Source: Xanthomonas prunicola
Lineage (GTDB): Bacteria > Pseudomonadota > Gammaproteobacteria > Xanthomonadales > Xanthomonadaceae
Direction of reading: 5' to 3'
DNA: 64,000 nucleotides
Assembly (NCBI RefSeq): GCF_002846205.1
Contig: NZ_PHKV01000002.1
Span: 248,001 to 312,000 of the forward strand
The translations under genes were made by a program, and so were the position numbers. The notes under the pieces were generated by a model. That model worked only from the letters and a program-made list of their open reading frames with translations, did no database searches and was not told the DNA's origin. Positions 10,001-19,055 of the stretch are shown here, in pieces (position 1 is the stretch's first letter; each line of letters starts with the position of its first letter).

Positions 10001-11089
10001 TCCCGCATTGGCCACCGCACCGAAGGCAGACGCCTGCGCGCCGGCTGCGTATGCGCCCACGCCGAACGACGATGCAGCAAAGCCATCTGCATTGGCACTG
10101 GCGCCGACCGCGGTGCCGCCGACGCCGGCGCTGGTGGCGCCGGTGGTGACCGGCACACCGCCGTTGGTGATCAGCGGCTCGCCGTCTTCATTGACCGCCG
10201 CGCCGCCCACGGCCACGCTGGCCGGGCCATTGGCCTGCGCGTTATGGCCGAAGGCTGCGCTGTTCTGCCCGGATGCCAGCGCATTGGCGCCGACCGCAGT
10301 GGCGTTGGTGGCGACCGCATTGGCACCGGTTCCCAGCGCAGTGGTCGCCGTGCCGACGGCATTGGCACCGTCGCCTGCAGCGAGTGCACTGTCGCCTTCG
10401 ACATAGGCGCCCACGCTGTCTTCGCCCGGGGTTGCCTTGAAGAACAGTGCGGTGTTTTCAGCCACATCGGCCACGTCGCGCAACTGCGCCACGTTGACCG
10501 CATCGTTTGCGTTGACACCGGCAGTGACGTTGGTGATGCGGCGCGTCGCCGGGCCACCGCGACCATTGCCGCTGCCCACCGACACCACATCGTCTTCGTA
10601 GGTGCGCGAGCCTGCGCCCAGCGCCACCGAATTTGCGCCGCTCACGCCGGCATTGGCACCGAGCGCCACGCCGTTTTCGCCGCTCTGGCGCACGAAACTG
10701 TTGTAGCCGATGGCTACGGCGTTTTCGCCGATCGCATTGGTCTGGCGGCCGATCGCACTGCTGTTGACGCCACTGGCGCTGCTGTCGGCGCCGGTGGCCA
10801 CGGCGCCGGTTGCGCTGGCGTGGCTATTGGCGCCGATGGCGGTGGCCTTGCTGGCCGGTGCGGATGCGCCGCGACCCACTTCCACCGATTGCGCATTGGC
10901 GGGAAGTGGCGTGGCGAATCCGGCGCCACCCAGGGCCAGGGCGATGGCAGCGGTCAGTGCCAGGCGATGGCGGCGATCGATGAACGAGGCTGACGCAACG
11001 GCTCCGGGGCTGTCACCGCTAGCCAGTTCCGAGGCTACGGCCCACACACCAAGCGATTTGTTCCAGACCTTGCGATAAATCCGATTCAT
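4016..11089 (-). CDS. xadA: Trimeric autotransporter adhesin, XadA/YadA type
   Basis: Surface adhesin of the type V c class, 2357 aa; it trimerises and binds surfaces or host tissue. It starts with an extended signal peptide region (MNRIYRKVWNKSLGVWA) followed by a second basic and hydrophobic stretch ending ANAQS. Most of the chain is Hep_Hag/YadA-head repeats of about 14 residues (patterns such as STALG, ATAVG, NSTALG). Seven neck motifs of the kind NVAAGT-x-TDAVN-x-x-QL map near 10500, 9540, 7770, 6780, 5620, 5130 and 4390. The C terminus has a short coiled coil (SFESYQGDIEDRLRRQNRR) and the four-strand membrane anchor ending GVGAGFGW. Xanthomonas carries several such adhesins, so the xadA symbol is by family resemblance. 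The DNA is highly repetitive and strand-skewed, giving long antisense open frames that are not genes. Confidence 0.9.
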   Translation of the reverse strand: MNRIYRKVWNKSLGVWAVASELASGDSPGAVASASFIDRRHRLALTAAIALALGGAGFATPLPANAQSVEVGRGASAPASKATAIGANSHASATGAVATGADSSASGVNSSAIGRQTNAIGENAVAIGYNSFVRQSGENGVALGANAGVSGANSVALGAGSRTYEDDVVSVGSGNGRGGPATRRITNVTAGVNANDAVNVAQLRDVADVAENTALFFKATPGEDSVGAYVEGDSALAAGDGANAVGTATTALGTGANAVATNATAVGANALASGQNSAAFGHNAQANGPASVAVGGAAVNEDGEPLITNGGVPVTTGATSAGVGGTAVGASANADGFAASSFGVGAYAAGAQASAFGAVANAGGDYATAVGTQTSASGTSSTAVGGPVDLIPGLGFFVQTQASGQASTALGAGAIASGTYTTAVGTLSEASGTEATAVGYFAYAPGEGATAVGPESWASGELSTALGYYSTARGANSVALGANSVATRASTVSVGADGAERQITNVAAGTEGTDAVNLDQLTAVSDIASTTARSFVATGDGAAIAQGVDSVAAGSNALADSDYSTALGSSSAASAQGATAVGSGANATTDNATAVGFNSTAIAENTTALGGNSSASGDASTAVGVTSQATASGATALGYESIANGADSTALGVGSVAFGDTSTAVGAASVAFGTDSAAFGANAAAGGTASTAIGANSSAFGERTVALGGASTASGDDSIALGASSQASALGTTAVGSNANASVANATAVGFNSNAGDDYATALGGDSNASGYFSTAVGGTSIANGRGATAIGYETIGNGTASTALGFASVAWGDGGTAIGTESLAYGDNSTAVGANAAAADTGSIAVGTYANAYGPRAISLGGQSRATGDESIALGWEAQAEGDQGIALGARSQAGEMSTAIGNYASASASSATAVGNNSSAVANDATALGIVSMASGDSSTAIGGFSVANERDATAIGQASISSGVASSALGSASVARGFNSTAIGTESLADGYYSTALGASARANNYSSTALGTYANAVGTSATSLGSQSFALGTESVALGWQSNASGEQSISLGSGAYTPANNSVALGAGSLADRANTVSVGAAGTERQIANVAAGTEGTDAVNLDQLNAVAGTAENTARLFAGTGTGTADAQGEDATAAGSNATADGDYSSAFGSSSQATAIGAVAIGSGASASAQYAHAAGYNAAASGFGSVSNGAFSQASGDYAVAVGGESEAAGAQSTALGAAAGAYGDGSLAVGALSEAQGSESTAMGYFASASGESATAVGAESVANGTSAAAFGFGAEATSNYSTALGGYSTASGFNSTALGNFSTASGSNTVAVGGDATATGAYSVAAGQGSVASGYHSVSVGGALLGLLPTEASGDYSTAVGGAAWAPGLNSTALGNFAESTGEGSVALGADSVADRDFAVSVGSAGNERQITNVAAGTQGTDAVNLNQLNAVAETAQTTSKYFKASGSADSDAGAYVEGDDALAAGEGANATGNGATALGAGAQAVVDNATAVGVGAVAGGIGAAAVGSNAQALGENSSAVGSNALASDIGATAQGAGAQAISTYTTAIGSEAVASDNQAIAAGFRSTASNVGSAAFGGYSESSGRLSSALGYGAVASSDYSTAVGAVALASGASAVAVGEFSEATGDESVAVGGSTFFGFIPARASGTGAAAFGAGAWATADYTTAIGWNSYADGVNATALGQSAAALADNTLALGGGSRANAVGASVIGVDASATGINSTGVGRQVNVIGENAVSVGYNSFVRQSAVNGVALGANAGATGADSVALGSGSRTYEADTVSIGSGNGRGGPATRRIVNVSDGLAATDAVNKGQLDAVSADVQNTTSKFKTTGDAVATATGDRSTAAGSGAAATGARSVAIASGSRASATGASAMGVDSSASGVNSTAMGRQTNAIGENGVALGYNSFVRESGSNSVALGANAGASGADSVALGSGSRTYDANTVSVGSGNGRGGPATRRIVNVGAGAIASASTDAVNGGQLFQSLSNAASFLGGGAAIGAQGVFVAPTYVIQGASYTNVGAALTALDSKVSELDARSGTAPASTAARTVSLRTAAVPAVPATAVSDAASNVASTASEATAAVQGTSAAAVVGGITPAATSTAVGTAAVANHVTGTAIGGSAYAHGPNDTAIGSNARVNADGSTAVGANTQIAAVATNAVAMGEGAQVTAASGTAIGQGARATAQGAVALGQGAVADRANTVSVGSVGGERQVANVAAGTRATDAVNKGQLDSGVAAANSYTDSRYNAMADSFESYQGDIEDRLRRQNRRLDRQGAMSSAMLNMSASVAGIASQNRIGAGVGFQNGESALSVGYQRAISPRATVTVGGALSGDDRSVGVGAGFGW

Positions 11090-11914
11090 CGACGCACGAC
11101 TCCTGAGTTGTTGGACTGGTTTTGGCGAACACCAGGCAGCGAAAGGCGTTCCAGCCTGTGATTCACCGCAGTTATTCGCGCTACGGGCCTTGCGGCGGGA
11201 CGGCTTGCACCTGCTCCCTGGATAGTCAAAAAGTGAACGCTACCCAACCATAGAACTGAGCGAAGTGTTAACAGCCGTCATTTCAGGCGTCAAGTTTTTG
11301 ACAGAAAGCGAAGATAAGTGCGCGTTTGATCACAGTTCTGGTTGCTTTTATTAGATTTTTGATAAATCTTTGGAAAACAGCGACCTAGATCATGTCCTTA
11401 GAGACATTTCAGGGCTGAATAGGCAGACCGGGAAACGACAAAAACCCCCGCGCGCAGGACGCCGGCAGGCGCGATTGCGCAAAAAGGCAGGGGTGGCGTG
11501 TCGATTCTGCGGCCAACGTGCCGCACCGGTAACACACCGCCATCTGACGCGCGGGACAGCCATGCCTCGGGCGATTGCCGCCAAGGAACTGACGACGCTG
11601 CGGGACGGCGGCGCCAGGCGTCGGATCATTGGCGCGCCAACAGGCTGGCCGCTTCGCAGGCCGTGCCCTTCAATCTGAGGGATGTCGGTGCCGACACGCA
11701 GCGTGGCAAGCGCATCGTCTGGCCAATGCCGCACACATGGATGTACCGGCACCCAGAACGTTGTTGCGGAGAATCGCGATACCTGCGAACAACGTGGCGC
11801 TTTTAAAAAAACCATCGTGGTCGATTCGCTTGAGCATCCGCCAGTGACCGCAGCACCCGGCGAAGCGTCAACCGCCCGGCAACTGCAGGCGCGGCGCGCC
11901 CTGCCAAAACGACA
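11090..11914. other. Non-coding gap upstream of xadA
   Basis: About 0.8 kb between the xadA start and the purL terminator. Around 11220-11390 it is clearly AT-richer than its neighbours, as expected for a regulated upstream region. The rest is GC-rich with no convincing gene; the open frames here show no start signal or recognisable protein. Confidence 0.5.
11265..11293 (-). promoter_or_regulatory. Possible sigma-70 promoter for xadA
   Basis: On the minus strand TTGACG, a 17-nt spacer, then TAACAC. The -35 box is good and the -10 box is poor. It would give a leader of about 170 nt before the xadA ATG and sits in the AT-rich part of the gap. Weak call by eye. Confidence 0.3.
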
Positions 11915-11944
11915 ACGGCCGCGTGCATCGCTGCACACGGCCGT
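11915..11944 (-). terminator. Terminator after purL
   Basis: 13-bp stem with one mismatch (ACGGCCGTGTGCA / TGCACGCGGCCGT) and 4-nt loop, followed on the minus strand by TGTCGTTTTGG. It lies 40 nt behind the purL stop codon. Confidence 0.75.
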
Positions 11945-11983
11945 CGAGTGAGGCATCAGCGGCTGCAGATCAGCCGCACGCCA

Positions 11984-14900
11984 TCAACCGCACCACACCC
12001 GCGCGTTGCGGAACATCCGCAGCCACGGCGAGTCGTCGCCCCAGTCGGCCGGATACCAGCTCAGGTTTGCGCTGCGCGGCGTGCGCTCGGGATGCGGCAT
12101 CAGGATGGTGACGCGACCGTCGCTGCTGGTCAGCCCGGTGATGCCGTCAGGGGAACCGTTCGGATTGAGCGGGTACTGCGACGCCACCGCGCCATCGCCA
12201 TCGATGTAACGCAATGCCACGCGTGCAGCGGCCTGGTCCACGGCCGTATCGAACTCCGCACGGCCTTCGCCATGCGCCACCGCCACCGGAATCCGCGAAC
12301 CAGCCATGCCGCGCAGGAAGATCGATGGCGACTCCACCACTTCCAGTAGCGCAGTGCGCGCTTCGAACTGCTCACTGCGGTTGCGCAAGAAGCGCGGCCA
12401 ATGCTCGGCACCGGGAATGATGTCCTTGAGCTGGCTGAGCATCTGACAGCCATTGCACACGCCCAGCGCGAACGTATCGCTACGCGCGAAGAACGCGGCA
12501 AACGCATCGCGCAGCGCCGAACGCTCCAGAATCGAAGTGGCCCAGCCACGGCCGGCACCCAGCACGTCGCCGTAGCTGAAACCGCCGCACGCCGCGAAGC
12601 CGACGAACTCGCGCAAATCCACGCGGCCTTCGATCAGGTCGCTCATGTGCACGTCGTAGGCACGGAAACCTGCGCGCTCGAAGTTGTAGGCCATTTCGAT
12701 CTGCCCGTTGACGCCCTGCTCGCGCAGGATCGCCACCTTGGGGCGTGCACCAGTCGCCACGAACGGCGCGGCCACATCTTCGGATGGATTGAACACCAGC
12801 TTCGGACGCAGGCCCGGCGCCTTGAAATCACGCGCCAGCGCGCGCTCTTCGTCGGCGCTGTCCGGGTTGTCGCGCAGCTTCTGCATGGCATGGGTCACCG
12901 ACCACCATGCATCGAACAGCTCTTCCCAACGCCACTCGGCCAGCACGCGGCCCTGCCCGCTCACGCGGATGCGCGGCGTGCCGGTGGGCCGTGCAATGCG
13001 CTGCGCGCATTCGGTCAACGCGTGGCGCTCGACCAGATCGGCGAACGCGGCGCGGTCCTCGCTGGCGATTTGCACCACTGCGCCCAGTTCTTCGTTGAAC
13101 AGGCTGCGGAACGCATCGTCGCCCCACGCATCCAGCGTGATATCCAGCCCCTGCCGCGACGCGAACGCCATTTCGCACAACGCAGCTAACGCGCCGCCAT
13201 CGCTGCGATCGTGATACGCCAGCAACAGCCCGCTGTCGCGCGCGTCGCGGATCAATTCGAAGAAACTGCGCAGACGCTGCGCATCTTCCAGATCCGGCAC
13301 GTCACCACCGAATGCCGGCAACGCCGCGTCATCGGCATACACCTGCGCCAGCACCGACCCACCCAGACGCTGCTTGCCACCGCCCAAGCCGATCAACCAC
13401 AACTCGCTGTCTTCCTCGCTGCGCAGCAACGGCGTCAGCTGCGTGCGCACATCGCCGACCGGCGCGAATGCACTGATGATCAGCGAGACGGGTGACACGC
13501 TTTTCAGCGTTTCACCGGGAATGGGGAATCGGGAATCGGGAATGGTGGAAGCGGGGGGCTCTGGCGTTTCGCCATTCCCGATTCCCGATTCCCCATTTCC
13601 GGCAACCCACTGCGCCTGCATCGACAGCGAGTCCTTGCCCACCGGCACGCTCAGTTCCAGCGCCGGGCACAGTTCCATGCCGATCGCGCGCACGGCGTCG
13701 TACAGCAGCGCGTCTTCGCCGCTGTGACCGGCGGCGGCCATCCAATTGGCCGACAGCTTGATGCTGTTCAGCGTCTGCACCGGCGCGGCGCACAGGTTGG
13801 TGATCGCTTCGCCCACTGCCATGCGTGCGGACGCGGCGGCGTTCAATAGCGCCAGCGGGGTGCGCTCGCCAATCGACATCGCCTCGCCTTCGAAGGTGTC
13901 GAAACCGGCCAGGGTGATCGCGCAATCGGCCAGCGGCAGCTGCCATGGGCCGATCATCTGCTCGCGCGCGGTCAACCCACCCACGCTGCGGTCGCCGATG
14001 GTGACCAGAAAGCTCTTGGACGCCACGGTGGGATGCGCCAGCACGCGCAGGCCGGCCTCGTGCAAATCCAGCCCAGCGGTCTGCAACACCGGCCACTGCG
14101 GCGCCGGCGGATGCACCGCATCGCGATGCATCTTCGGCGCCTTGCCGAACAGCACATCCATCGGCAGGTCGATCGGAAGCCGGGAATCGGGAGTGGGGAA
14201 TGGGGAATGGTGAGAAGCGACATCGGCAGCCGGCAGCGTGCTGTTGCCATTCCCGATTCCCGAATCCCGATTCCCGGCGTCGAGGACGCCATAGCCAACC
14301 ACCAGCCGCTCCTCGGCGGTGGCCACGCCCACTGCCGCAAACGGGCAGCGTTCGCGAGCGCAGATGGCGGCGAATTCGTCCAGGCGCGCCTGCGGCACGC
14401 CCAGCACGTAGCGTTCCTGCGATTCGTTGCACCACAGTTCCAGCGGCGACAACGACGGGTCGTCGGTGAGCACGCGGCCCAGGTCGATGATGCCGCCCAC
14501 GCCCGAATCGTGCAGCAGCTCGGGAATGGCGTTGGACAGCCCGCCTGCGCCCACGTCGTGGAACCAGCGGATCGGGTTGTCGATCCCCAGCGCCACGCAG
14601 CGGTCGATGACCTCCTGGCAGCGGCGTTCCATCTCCGGGTTTTCGCGTTGCACGCTGGCAAAGTCCAGTGCTTCGGCGCTGTCGCCGGCCGCCACCGAAC
14701 TGGCCGCGCCGCCGCCCAGGCCGATCAGCATCGCCGGGCCGCCCAGCACGATCACCGCATCGCCGGGCTGCAGGCGCAGCTTCTCGACCTGATTGCGATC
14801 GATCGCGCCCAGGCCGCCGGCCAGCATGATCGGCTTGTCGTAGGCGCGGGTCAGGCCCTCACCTTCGGCCAGCTCGAAGCTGCGGAAATAGCCGAGCAGG

Positions 14901-16030
14901 TTCGGCCGGCCGAATTCGTTGTTGAATGCGGCGCCGCCGAGCGGCCCGTCGAGCATGATGTCCAGCGCCGGGGCCATGCGCGGGTTCAGCGCGCGCGGCG
15001 CTTCCCACGGCTGCGGCAGGGTCGGAATGCGCAGATGCGAGACCGAAAACCCGGTCAGGCCGGCCTTGGGCTTGCCGCCGCGACCGGTGGCGCCTTCGTC
15101 GCGAATTTCGCCGCCCGCACCGGTAGCCGCACCGGGAAACGGCGCGATCGCGGTCGGGTGGTTATGCGTTTCGACCTTGATCGCAAAGGCCGACGGCAGC
15201 ACCGCTTCGCTGCGGTACTCGCCGCTGGCCGGATCCGGGCGGTAGCGCGCGGCCGGCACGCCTTCCACCACCGCGGCGTTGTCGCTGTAGGCCGACAAGG
15301 TGTGTTGCGGGGTCTGCTGATGGGTGTGCTTGATCATGCGGAACAGCGAGCGTTCCTGCGGCTTGCCGTCGATGGTCCAGCTGGCGTTGAAGATCTTGTG
15401 CCGGCAGTGCTCGGAATTGGCCTGGGCGAACATCATCAGCTCGACATCGGCCGGGTCGCGGCCCAGCGCGGCGAAGCGTTCGCGCAGGTAGTCGATCTCG
15501 TCCTGCGCCAGCGCCAGGCCCAGGTCACGGTTGGCCTGCTCCAGCCCATCCAGCGGCACGCGCTGCAACTGTCCGCGATCGGGCACGTTGAACAGCGCCT
15601 CGGCGGCCGCGGCCGAGCCGAGCAGCGACTGCATCATCGGGTCGTGCAGCAGCTTGGCCACGGCGGCCTGCATCGCTTCGTCGGCCGGCCAACCGGCCAG
15701 ATCGATGCGGGTACCGCGCTCCACGCGCTGGATCGGCTGCCCGGCGCCACGCACCAGCTCGGTGGCCTTGCTCGACCACGGCGACAAAGTGCCCAGCCGC
15801 GGCACCACGTAGCGGGAAGAGGCATCCGCATCGCGCGCGGCGGGCGCGGCGTTGGCCTGCAGGATCCGCTGCAAGGTGGCCTGATCGGGCGACTGCCCGG
15901 CGTCGGCGCGGATGAAGTACACGTGCCAGGCGCCGGTGATGCGCAGCGCGGGGACGAGGGTTTGCAGGCGGGTTTCGAGCCGAGCGCGGCGGAACGGCGA
16001 AAGGGCGGAAGCGCCCTCGAGGACCATCAT
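11984..16030 (-). CDS. purL: Phosphoribosylformylglycinamidine synthase, large fused form
   Basis: Fourth step of purine synthesis: converts FGAR, glutamine and ATP to FGAM in the cytoplasm. The 1348-aa protein has the fused layout: N-terminal PurS-like domain (from [18 protein letters not shown]), the linker and two AIRS-type synthase domains (for example [15 protein letters not shown] and [22 protein letters not shown]), and a C-terminal class I glutamine amidotransferase ([20 protein letters not shown]) with nucleophile in GVCNGCQ near residue 1190. Odd: two stretches are translated copies of GGGAAT palindromic elements, about residues 584-617 and 809-838, inserted in frame. ATG at 16030 or 16027 are both possible starts. 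The gene is single, with its own terminator. Confidence 0.97.
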   Translation of the reverse strand: MMVLEGASALSPFRRARLETRLQTLVPALRITGAWHVYFIRADAGQSPDQATLQRILQANAAPAARDADASSRYVVPRLGTLSPWSSKATELVRGAGQPIQRVERGTRIDLAGWPADEAMQAAVAKLLHDPMMQSLLGSAAAAEALFNVPDRGQLQRVPLDGLEQANRDLGLALAQDEIDYLRERFAALGRDPADVELMMFAQANSEHCRHKIFNASWTIDGKPQERSLFRMIKHTHQQTPQHTLSAYSDNAAVVEGVPAARYRPDPASGEYRSEAVLPSAFAIKVETHNHPTAIAPFPGAATGAGGEIRDEGATGRGGKPKAGLTGFSVSHLRIPTLPQPWEAPRALNPRMAPALDIMLDGPLGGAAFNNEFGRPNLLGYFRSFELAEGEGLTRAYDKPIMLAGGLGAIDRNQVEKLRLQPGDAVIVLGGPAMLIGLGGGAASSVAAGDSAEALDFASVQRENPEMERRCQEVIDRCVALGIDNPIRWFHDVGAGGLSNAIPELLHDSGVGGIIDLGRVLTDDPSLSPLELWCNESQERYVLGVPQARLDEFAAICARERCPFAAVGVATAEERLVVGYGVLDAGNRDSGIGNGNSTLPAADVASHHSPFPTPDSRLPIDLPMDVLFGKAPKMHRDAVHPPAPQWPVLQTAGLDLHEAGLRVLAHPTVASKSFLVTIGDRSVGGLTAREQMIGPWQLPLADCAITLAGFDTFEGEAMSIGERTPLALLNAAASARMAVGEAITNLCAAPVQTLNSIKLSANWMAAAGHSGEDALLYDAVRAIGMELCPALELSVPVGKDSLSMQAQWVAGNGESGIGNGETPEPPASTIPDSRFPIPGETLKSVSPVSLIISAFAPVGDVRTQLTPLLRSEEDSELWLIGLGGGKQRLGGSVLAQVYADDAALPAFGGDVPDLEDAQRLRSFFELIRDARDSGLLLAYHDRSDGGALAALCEMAFASRQGLDITLDAWGDDAFRSLFNEELGAVVQIASEDRAAFADLVERHALTECAQRIARPTGTPRIRVSGQGRVLAEWRWEELFDAWWSVTHAMQKLRDNPDSADEERALARDFKAPGLRPKLVFNPSEDVAAPFVATGARPKVAILREQGVNGQIEMAYNFERAGFRAYDVHMSDLIEGRVDLREFVGFAACGGFSYGDVLGAGRGWATSILERSALRDAFAAFFARSDTFALGVCNGCQMLSQLKDIIPGAEHWPRFLRNRSEQFEARTALLEVVESPSIFLRGMAGSRIPVAVAHGEGRAEFDTAVDQAAARVALRYIDGDGAVASQYPLNPNGSPDGITGLTSSDGRVTILMPHPERTPRSANLSWYPADWGDDSPWLRMFRNARVWCG
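13517..13602. repeat. GGGAAT palindromic element inside purL (copy 1)
   Basis: Left arm of tandem GGGAATCGGGAATGG-like units, a short centre, then the inverted arm CCATTCCCGATTCCCGATT. The frame stays open and adds residues such as GESGIGNGE and [11 protein letters not shown] to PurL. Same structure as the copies at 14181 and 24744. Confidence 0.85.
14181..14276. repeat. GGGAAT palindromic element inside purL (copy 2)
   Basis: Arms GGGAATCGGGAGTGGGGAA and CCCGATTCCCGAATCCCGA facing each other around a centre of about 45 nt. Translated in frame as [11 protein letters not shown] ... [11 protein letters not shown] within PurL. Confidence 0.85.
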
Positions 16031-16415
16031 GTCCGAGGAACCGTGTCAGAAACGGGGCTGCAGATTGTAACGGAGCTGATGGATTGACGCCGGACTGAGC
16101 GTGCACTGGGTGGGTTGATGGGGCCGTGCCGCGGGGCCAACGCACGTCCTGCGCGACACAGGTGACCGTGGCTGGCGGACTCGCGGGCAACGAGGCTAGC
16201 GCTGACGCAATGGCTGCTGGCTGCTGGCTGCTCGACAGCATGCCCGCGCGCTGATGGGTAGCTGGGCGAATTGCCAGGTTCAGGCCTCCGATTCCGCCAG
16301 CCTGCCGCAAAAAACGCGGAAGGCCGGAATGCATCTGCACTCCAGCCTTCCGTTCGCTCACGCCGGCCACCGAAGTGACCCGCAAAGCGGCATCACACCG
16401 ACGCTTCGCCGTGGA
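16031..16415. other. Gap between dsbC end and purL start
   Basis: It holds the dsbC terminator at 16318-16351 and must hold the purL promoter. No gene and no clear promoter boxes were seen. Confidence 0.5.
16318..16351 (-). terminator. Terminator after dsbC
   Basis: 16-bp stem with two mismatches (arm GGAAGGCCGGAATGCA and its inverse). On the minus strand it is followed by GCGTTTTTTGCGG. Confidence 0.85.
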
Positions 16416-17213
16416 TCAGAGACTGCCGCCGGCGGTGGCGACGGCACGCTTTTCCAGCGCCTCACGCAGCTGCGCCGGCGGCAGGTAGCCACCGAGCTGG
16501 GTGCCGTCGGGCGCGAAGATCGCCGGAGTACCGTTGACGCCCAGACGCTGGCCCAGGGTGTATTCCATCGACACCGGGTTCTTGCAGTCCTTGGAGGCCA
16601 CCGGCTGACCGGACTTGGCGGCCGTCAGCGCCTGCTTGCGATCGGCCGCGCACCACACCGCGATCATTTCCTTGTGGTCCTGGCTGCCCAGGCCCATGCG
16701 CGGGAAGGCCAGGTATTCCACCGCGATGCCCTGCTTGTTGAGCTCACCGATCTCACTGTGCAGCTTGCGGCAGTAGCCGCATTCCACGTCGGTGAAGACG
16801 GTGACGGTGTATTTCGGATTTGCCGGCGCAAACACGATGCGGTCGGCCTTGGGCACGGTCTCCAGCTGCTTGCGACGATACGCCAGCAGGCCCGGGCTGG
16901 CGGCGAACTGCTTGTTCTGGATATCGAACGGCTGTGCCTGCATCAGGTAACGGCCGTCATCGCTGACGTACAGCACCTGCCCGCCAACGACCACCTCACG
17001 GAACCCGGGGAACGGCGCGGCACCGATGTAATCGGGTTTGAAATCCGGGTCCAGCGCCTTGAGCGCGGTGCTCACGCGCTGGTCCACGCTGCCGGTGGTG
17101 GCGGGCGCGGTGGCGGGCTTGACGCCGGCAGTGCTCGCCGCAGGCTGCGACGATTGTGCGCAGGCGGTAAGACTGATCGCGCCCAGCAGCGCGGCGATGG
17201 CAAGACGATACAT
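16416..17213 (-). CDS. dsbC: Thiol:disulfide interchange protein DsbC
   Basis: Periplasmic disulfide isomerase of 265 aa that corrects wrong disulfides in exported proteins and is kept reduced by DsbD. It has a thioredoxin-fold active site CGYC at 145-148, a cis-proline motif GTPAIF, a second cysteine pair (VWCAAD ... SKDCKNP) and an N-terminal dimerisation domain at about 45-110. The signal sequence ends LLGAISLTAC with Cys18 in a plausible lipobox, so it may be lipid-anchored rather than soluble as in E. coli; this is inference. Type II secretion substrates fold in the periplasm and may depend on it. Single gene with terminator. Confidence 0.93.
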   Translation of the reverse strand: MYRLAIAALLGAISLTACAQSSQPAASTAGVKPATAPATTGSVDQRVSTALKALDPDFKPDYIGAAPFPGFREVVVGGQVLYVSDDGRYLMQAQPFDIQNKQFAASPGLLAYRRKQLETVPKADRIVFAPANPKYTVTVFTDVECGYCRKLHSEIGELNKQGIAVEYLAFPRMGLGSQDHKEMIAVWCAADRKQALTAAKSGQPVASKDCKNPVSMEYTLGQRLGVNGTPAIFAPDGTQLGGYLPPAQLREALEKRAVATAGGSL

Positions 17214-17689
17214 TCACGCATCCAGATGGAATGGGGTAGCTGGATTCTCGCACAGCGCAGATGAAGCCAGGCAGCGGCCGCGACATTTGTGAATCAAGGC
17301 AAGCGAACAGTTGCTGCGCGGATTGGACAAACGCCATGCAACCTGCGGTTCGGCAGGCCTGGCGGCCGGGTCCAACATTCGCAGTCGCAAAGCGCCATGG
17401 AGATTCCCCAGAGCGTGGCGCCCGTTCTCTCTTGCCGTTCGGGGGCGGCAGCCGCGTGGCGTCCGGCGATGATCGCCAGCGTGAGGCATGTCAGGAAGGA
17501 GCGCGCGCTGCCGCACGACGCCAGCCAGACTCCAAGACCGTCACAACCGCCGAGCGCAGCTGATGATGCATCGCAACGTCAGCCACGCGTTGTTCGTGCT
17601 GCCGCCGATCCAACCGGGCACGTCGTCCCCCGCTCGACCCTCGGCGCATCACCCGTGCGCCCATGCGCCACTGGTCCGCGCAGTGCGGA
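17214..17689. other. Gap between xerD end and dsbC start
   Basis: About 0.48 kb. A short hairpin (GTCCGC/GCGGAC) abuts the xerD stop codon without a T run. No gene, repeat or clear promoter seen. Confidence 0.5.
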
Positions 17690-18661
17690 CTAACCGCGCG
17701 GATGATGGCTGGCGTGCAGCTTCTGCAGATGCTGGCGCGCTACCAGCGTATAGATCTGGGTGGTCGACAGCGAACTGTGGCCCAGCAGCATCTGCAGCGC
17801 GCGCAGGTCGGCACCGTGGTTGAGCAGATGGGTGGCGAAGCTGTGGCGCAGCCCGTGCGGGCTGACCTTCCCCGGGTCGATGCCGGCCACCGCAGCGTAG
17901 CGTTTGACCAATGTCCAGAATTGCTGACGGCTGAGCGGTTGGCGGGCGGCGTCGATGAACAACGGCACCTGCCCGTCCACCGCCGCCACCGGCTTGTTCG
18001 CGGCCAGCAGCGGGCGCGCTTCACGCAGATAACGCTCCAACCAGTGCTGGGATTCCTCGCCCAGCGGCACCAGCCGGTCCTTGCTGCCCTTGCCGGTCAC
18101 CCGTAACACGCCCTGACGCAAATTCACCCCGACCGCCGGCAGGTTGACCAACTCGCTCACCCGCAGGCCCGCGGCGTACATCAGCTCCAGCATGGCGCGG
18201 TCGCGCAGGCCCGCAGGGCCATCCACCTCGGGGGCGGCCAGCAGCGCCTCGATCTGGCTTTCAGTCAACGCCTTGGGCAGCGAGCGCGGCAACTGTGGCG
18301 GGTCGATCAATGCTGTCGGGTCGTCGCTGCGCATGCCATCGCGCAGATACAGCCCGTAGAACGCACGCAAGGTCGACAGCAGCCGCGCCGTGCTGCGGGG
18401 GGAGTAATTGGCCTGGGCACGCCAGCGCAAATAATCGAACAATGCAGCGCGGTCGATGCCGAGCACCCCCCCGCCGGCACCGTCGCGCCAGCGCGCCAAC
18501 CCTTCCAGATCGCGCCGATAGCTCTCCAGCGTCTGCCGCGCCACGCCCTGCTCGGCCCAAAACCGGTCGAGAAAACGTTCGATCACACCGGCATCGGCCG
18601 CCTGCAGCGGCGGTAGCTGCTGAGTGAGTTGGCGGCGTTCGGCGGGACTGCTGGCAGACAT
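17690..18661 (-). CDS. xerD: Site-specific tyrosine recombinase XerD
   Basis: With XerC it resolves chromosome dimers at dif during division. The 323-aa protein has an N-terminal SAM-like DNA-binding domain (about 24-115) and a catalytic domain with the complete set R167 (GLRVSEL), K191 (TGKGSKDR), H269 and R272 ([12 protein letters not shown]), H295 (LGHSSLSTT) and Y304 (QIYTLV). It is in a normal chromosomal context with no integrase-linked island nearby, so it is the housekeeping enzyme rather than a phage integrase. It is transcribed divergently from the RDD gene. Confidence 0.95.
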   Translation of the reverse strand: MSASSPAERRQLTQQLPPLQAADAGVIERFLDRFWAEQGVARQTLESYRRDLEGLARWRDGAGGGVLGIDRAALFDYLRWRAQANYSPRSTARLLSTLRAFYGLYLRDGMRSDDPTALIDPPQLPRSLPKALTESQIEALLAAPEVDGPAGLRDRAMLELMYAAGLRVSELVNLPAVGVNLRQGVLRVTGKGSKDRLVPLGEESQHWLERYLREARPLLAANKPVAAVDGQVPLFIDAARQPLSRQQFWTLVKRYAAVAGIDPGKVSPHGLRHSFATHLLNHGADLRALQMLLGHSSLSTTQIYTLVARQHLQKLHASHHPRG

Positions 18662-19055
18662 CGCAACAGCATAGAACGTGTCGCGCGCTTTGCGGGTGGA
18701 TGCGTCGTTGGTCGCCGGTGCATGACTTGCCTGGATGCGCTGCGTGCCGCTGACAGTGCGTTATGCAACGTGGTCACACGTAGCGATGCATGCATCGGCC
18801 GCAGGGAGAACGCCCACGCACAACGGGGACACCGGGGATGCAGCGTCAACGCCACCGCACGTTGCCGCCAGGGCGGATGGATCACACGCACATGGATGCG
18901 CTCAATCGAACACCGGTCGCTGGCGCACCAGCCGTTACGCCAGCATTCCATCGAGTCTGGCGCGATGTATCGAGTGCGTCAGCGCGAGCAAACACCAAAA
19001 CGCACCTACCGCAGCGCGGCGTTGCACCGTGCTTGTCGACCGTTATGCTCGCGCC
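18662..19055. other. Divergent intergenic region, xerD / RDD gene
   Basis: About 0.39 kb between two diverging genes, so it should carry both promoters. No clear boxes, repeats or gene were seen. The open frame covering it in phase with the RDD gene is just an upstream extension. Confidence 0.5.

Noticed and set aside
3830..10993. Very long open frames antisense to xadA (over 1400 and 800 codons)
   Set aside because: They arise from the repetitive, strand-skewed codon pattern of the adhesin. The peptides are Arg/His/Ala-rich with no family features.
4016..11089. Regular repeats that might suggest a CRISPR array
   Set aside because: The period is coding (about 42 bp) and variable, all inside one open adhesin frame with head and neck motifs.
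11390..11956. 188-codon minus-strand frame upstream of xadA
   Set aside because: Runs through the purL terminator, is Arg/Cys-rich, has no ribosome binding site and no family.
14033..16087. Open frame antisense to purL
   Set aside because: Shadow of a high-GC gene; composition is unlike real proteins and purL is certain.
17261..17693. Short plus-strand frames upstream of dsbC
   Set aside because: Mutually overlapping, biased composition, no ribosome binding site; treated as non-coding.
17690..18661. Tyrosine recombinase as a sign of a genomic island
   Set aside because: It matches housekeeping XerD, flanked by core genes; no attachment repeats, tRNA or phage genes nearby.
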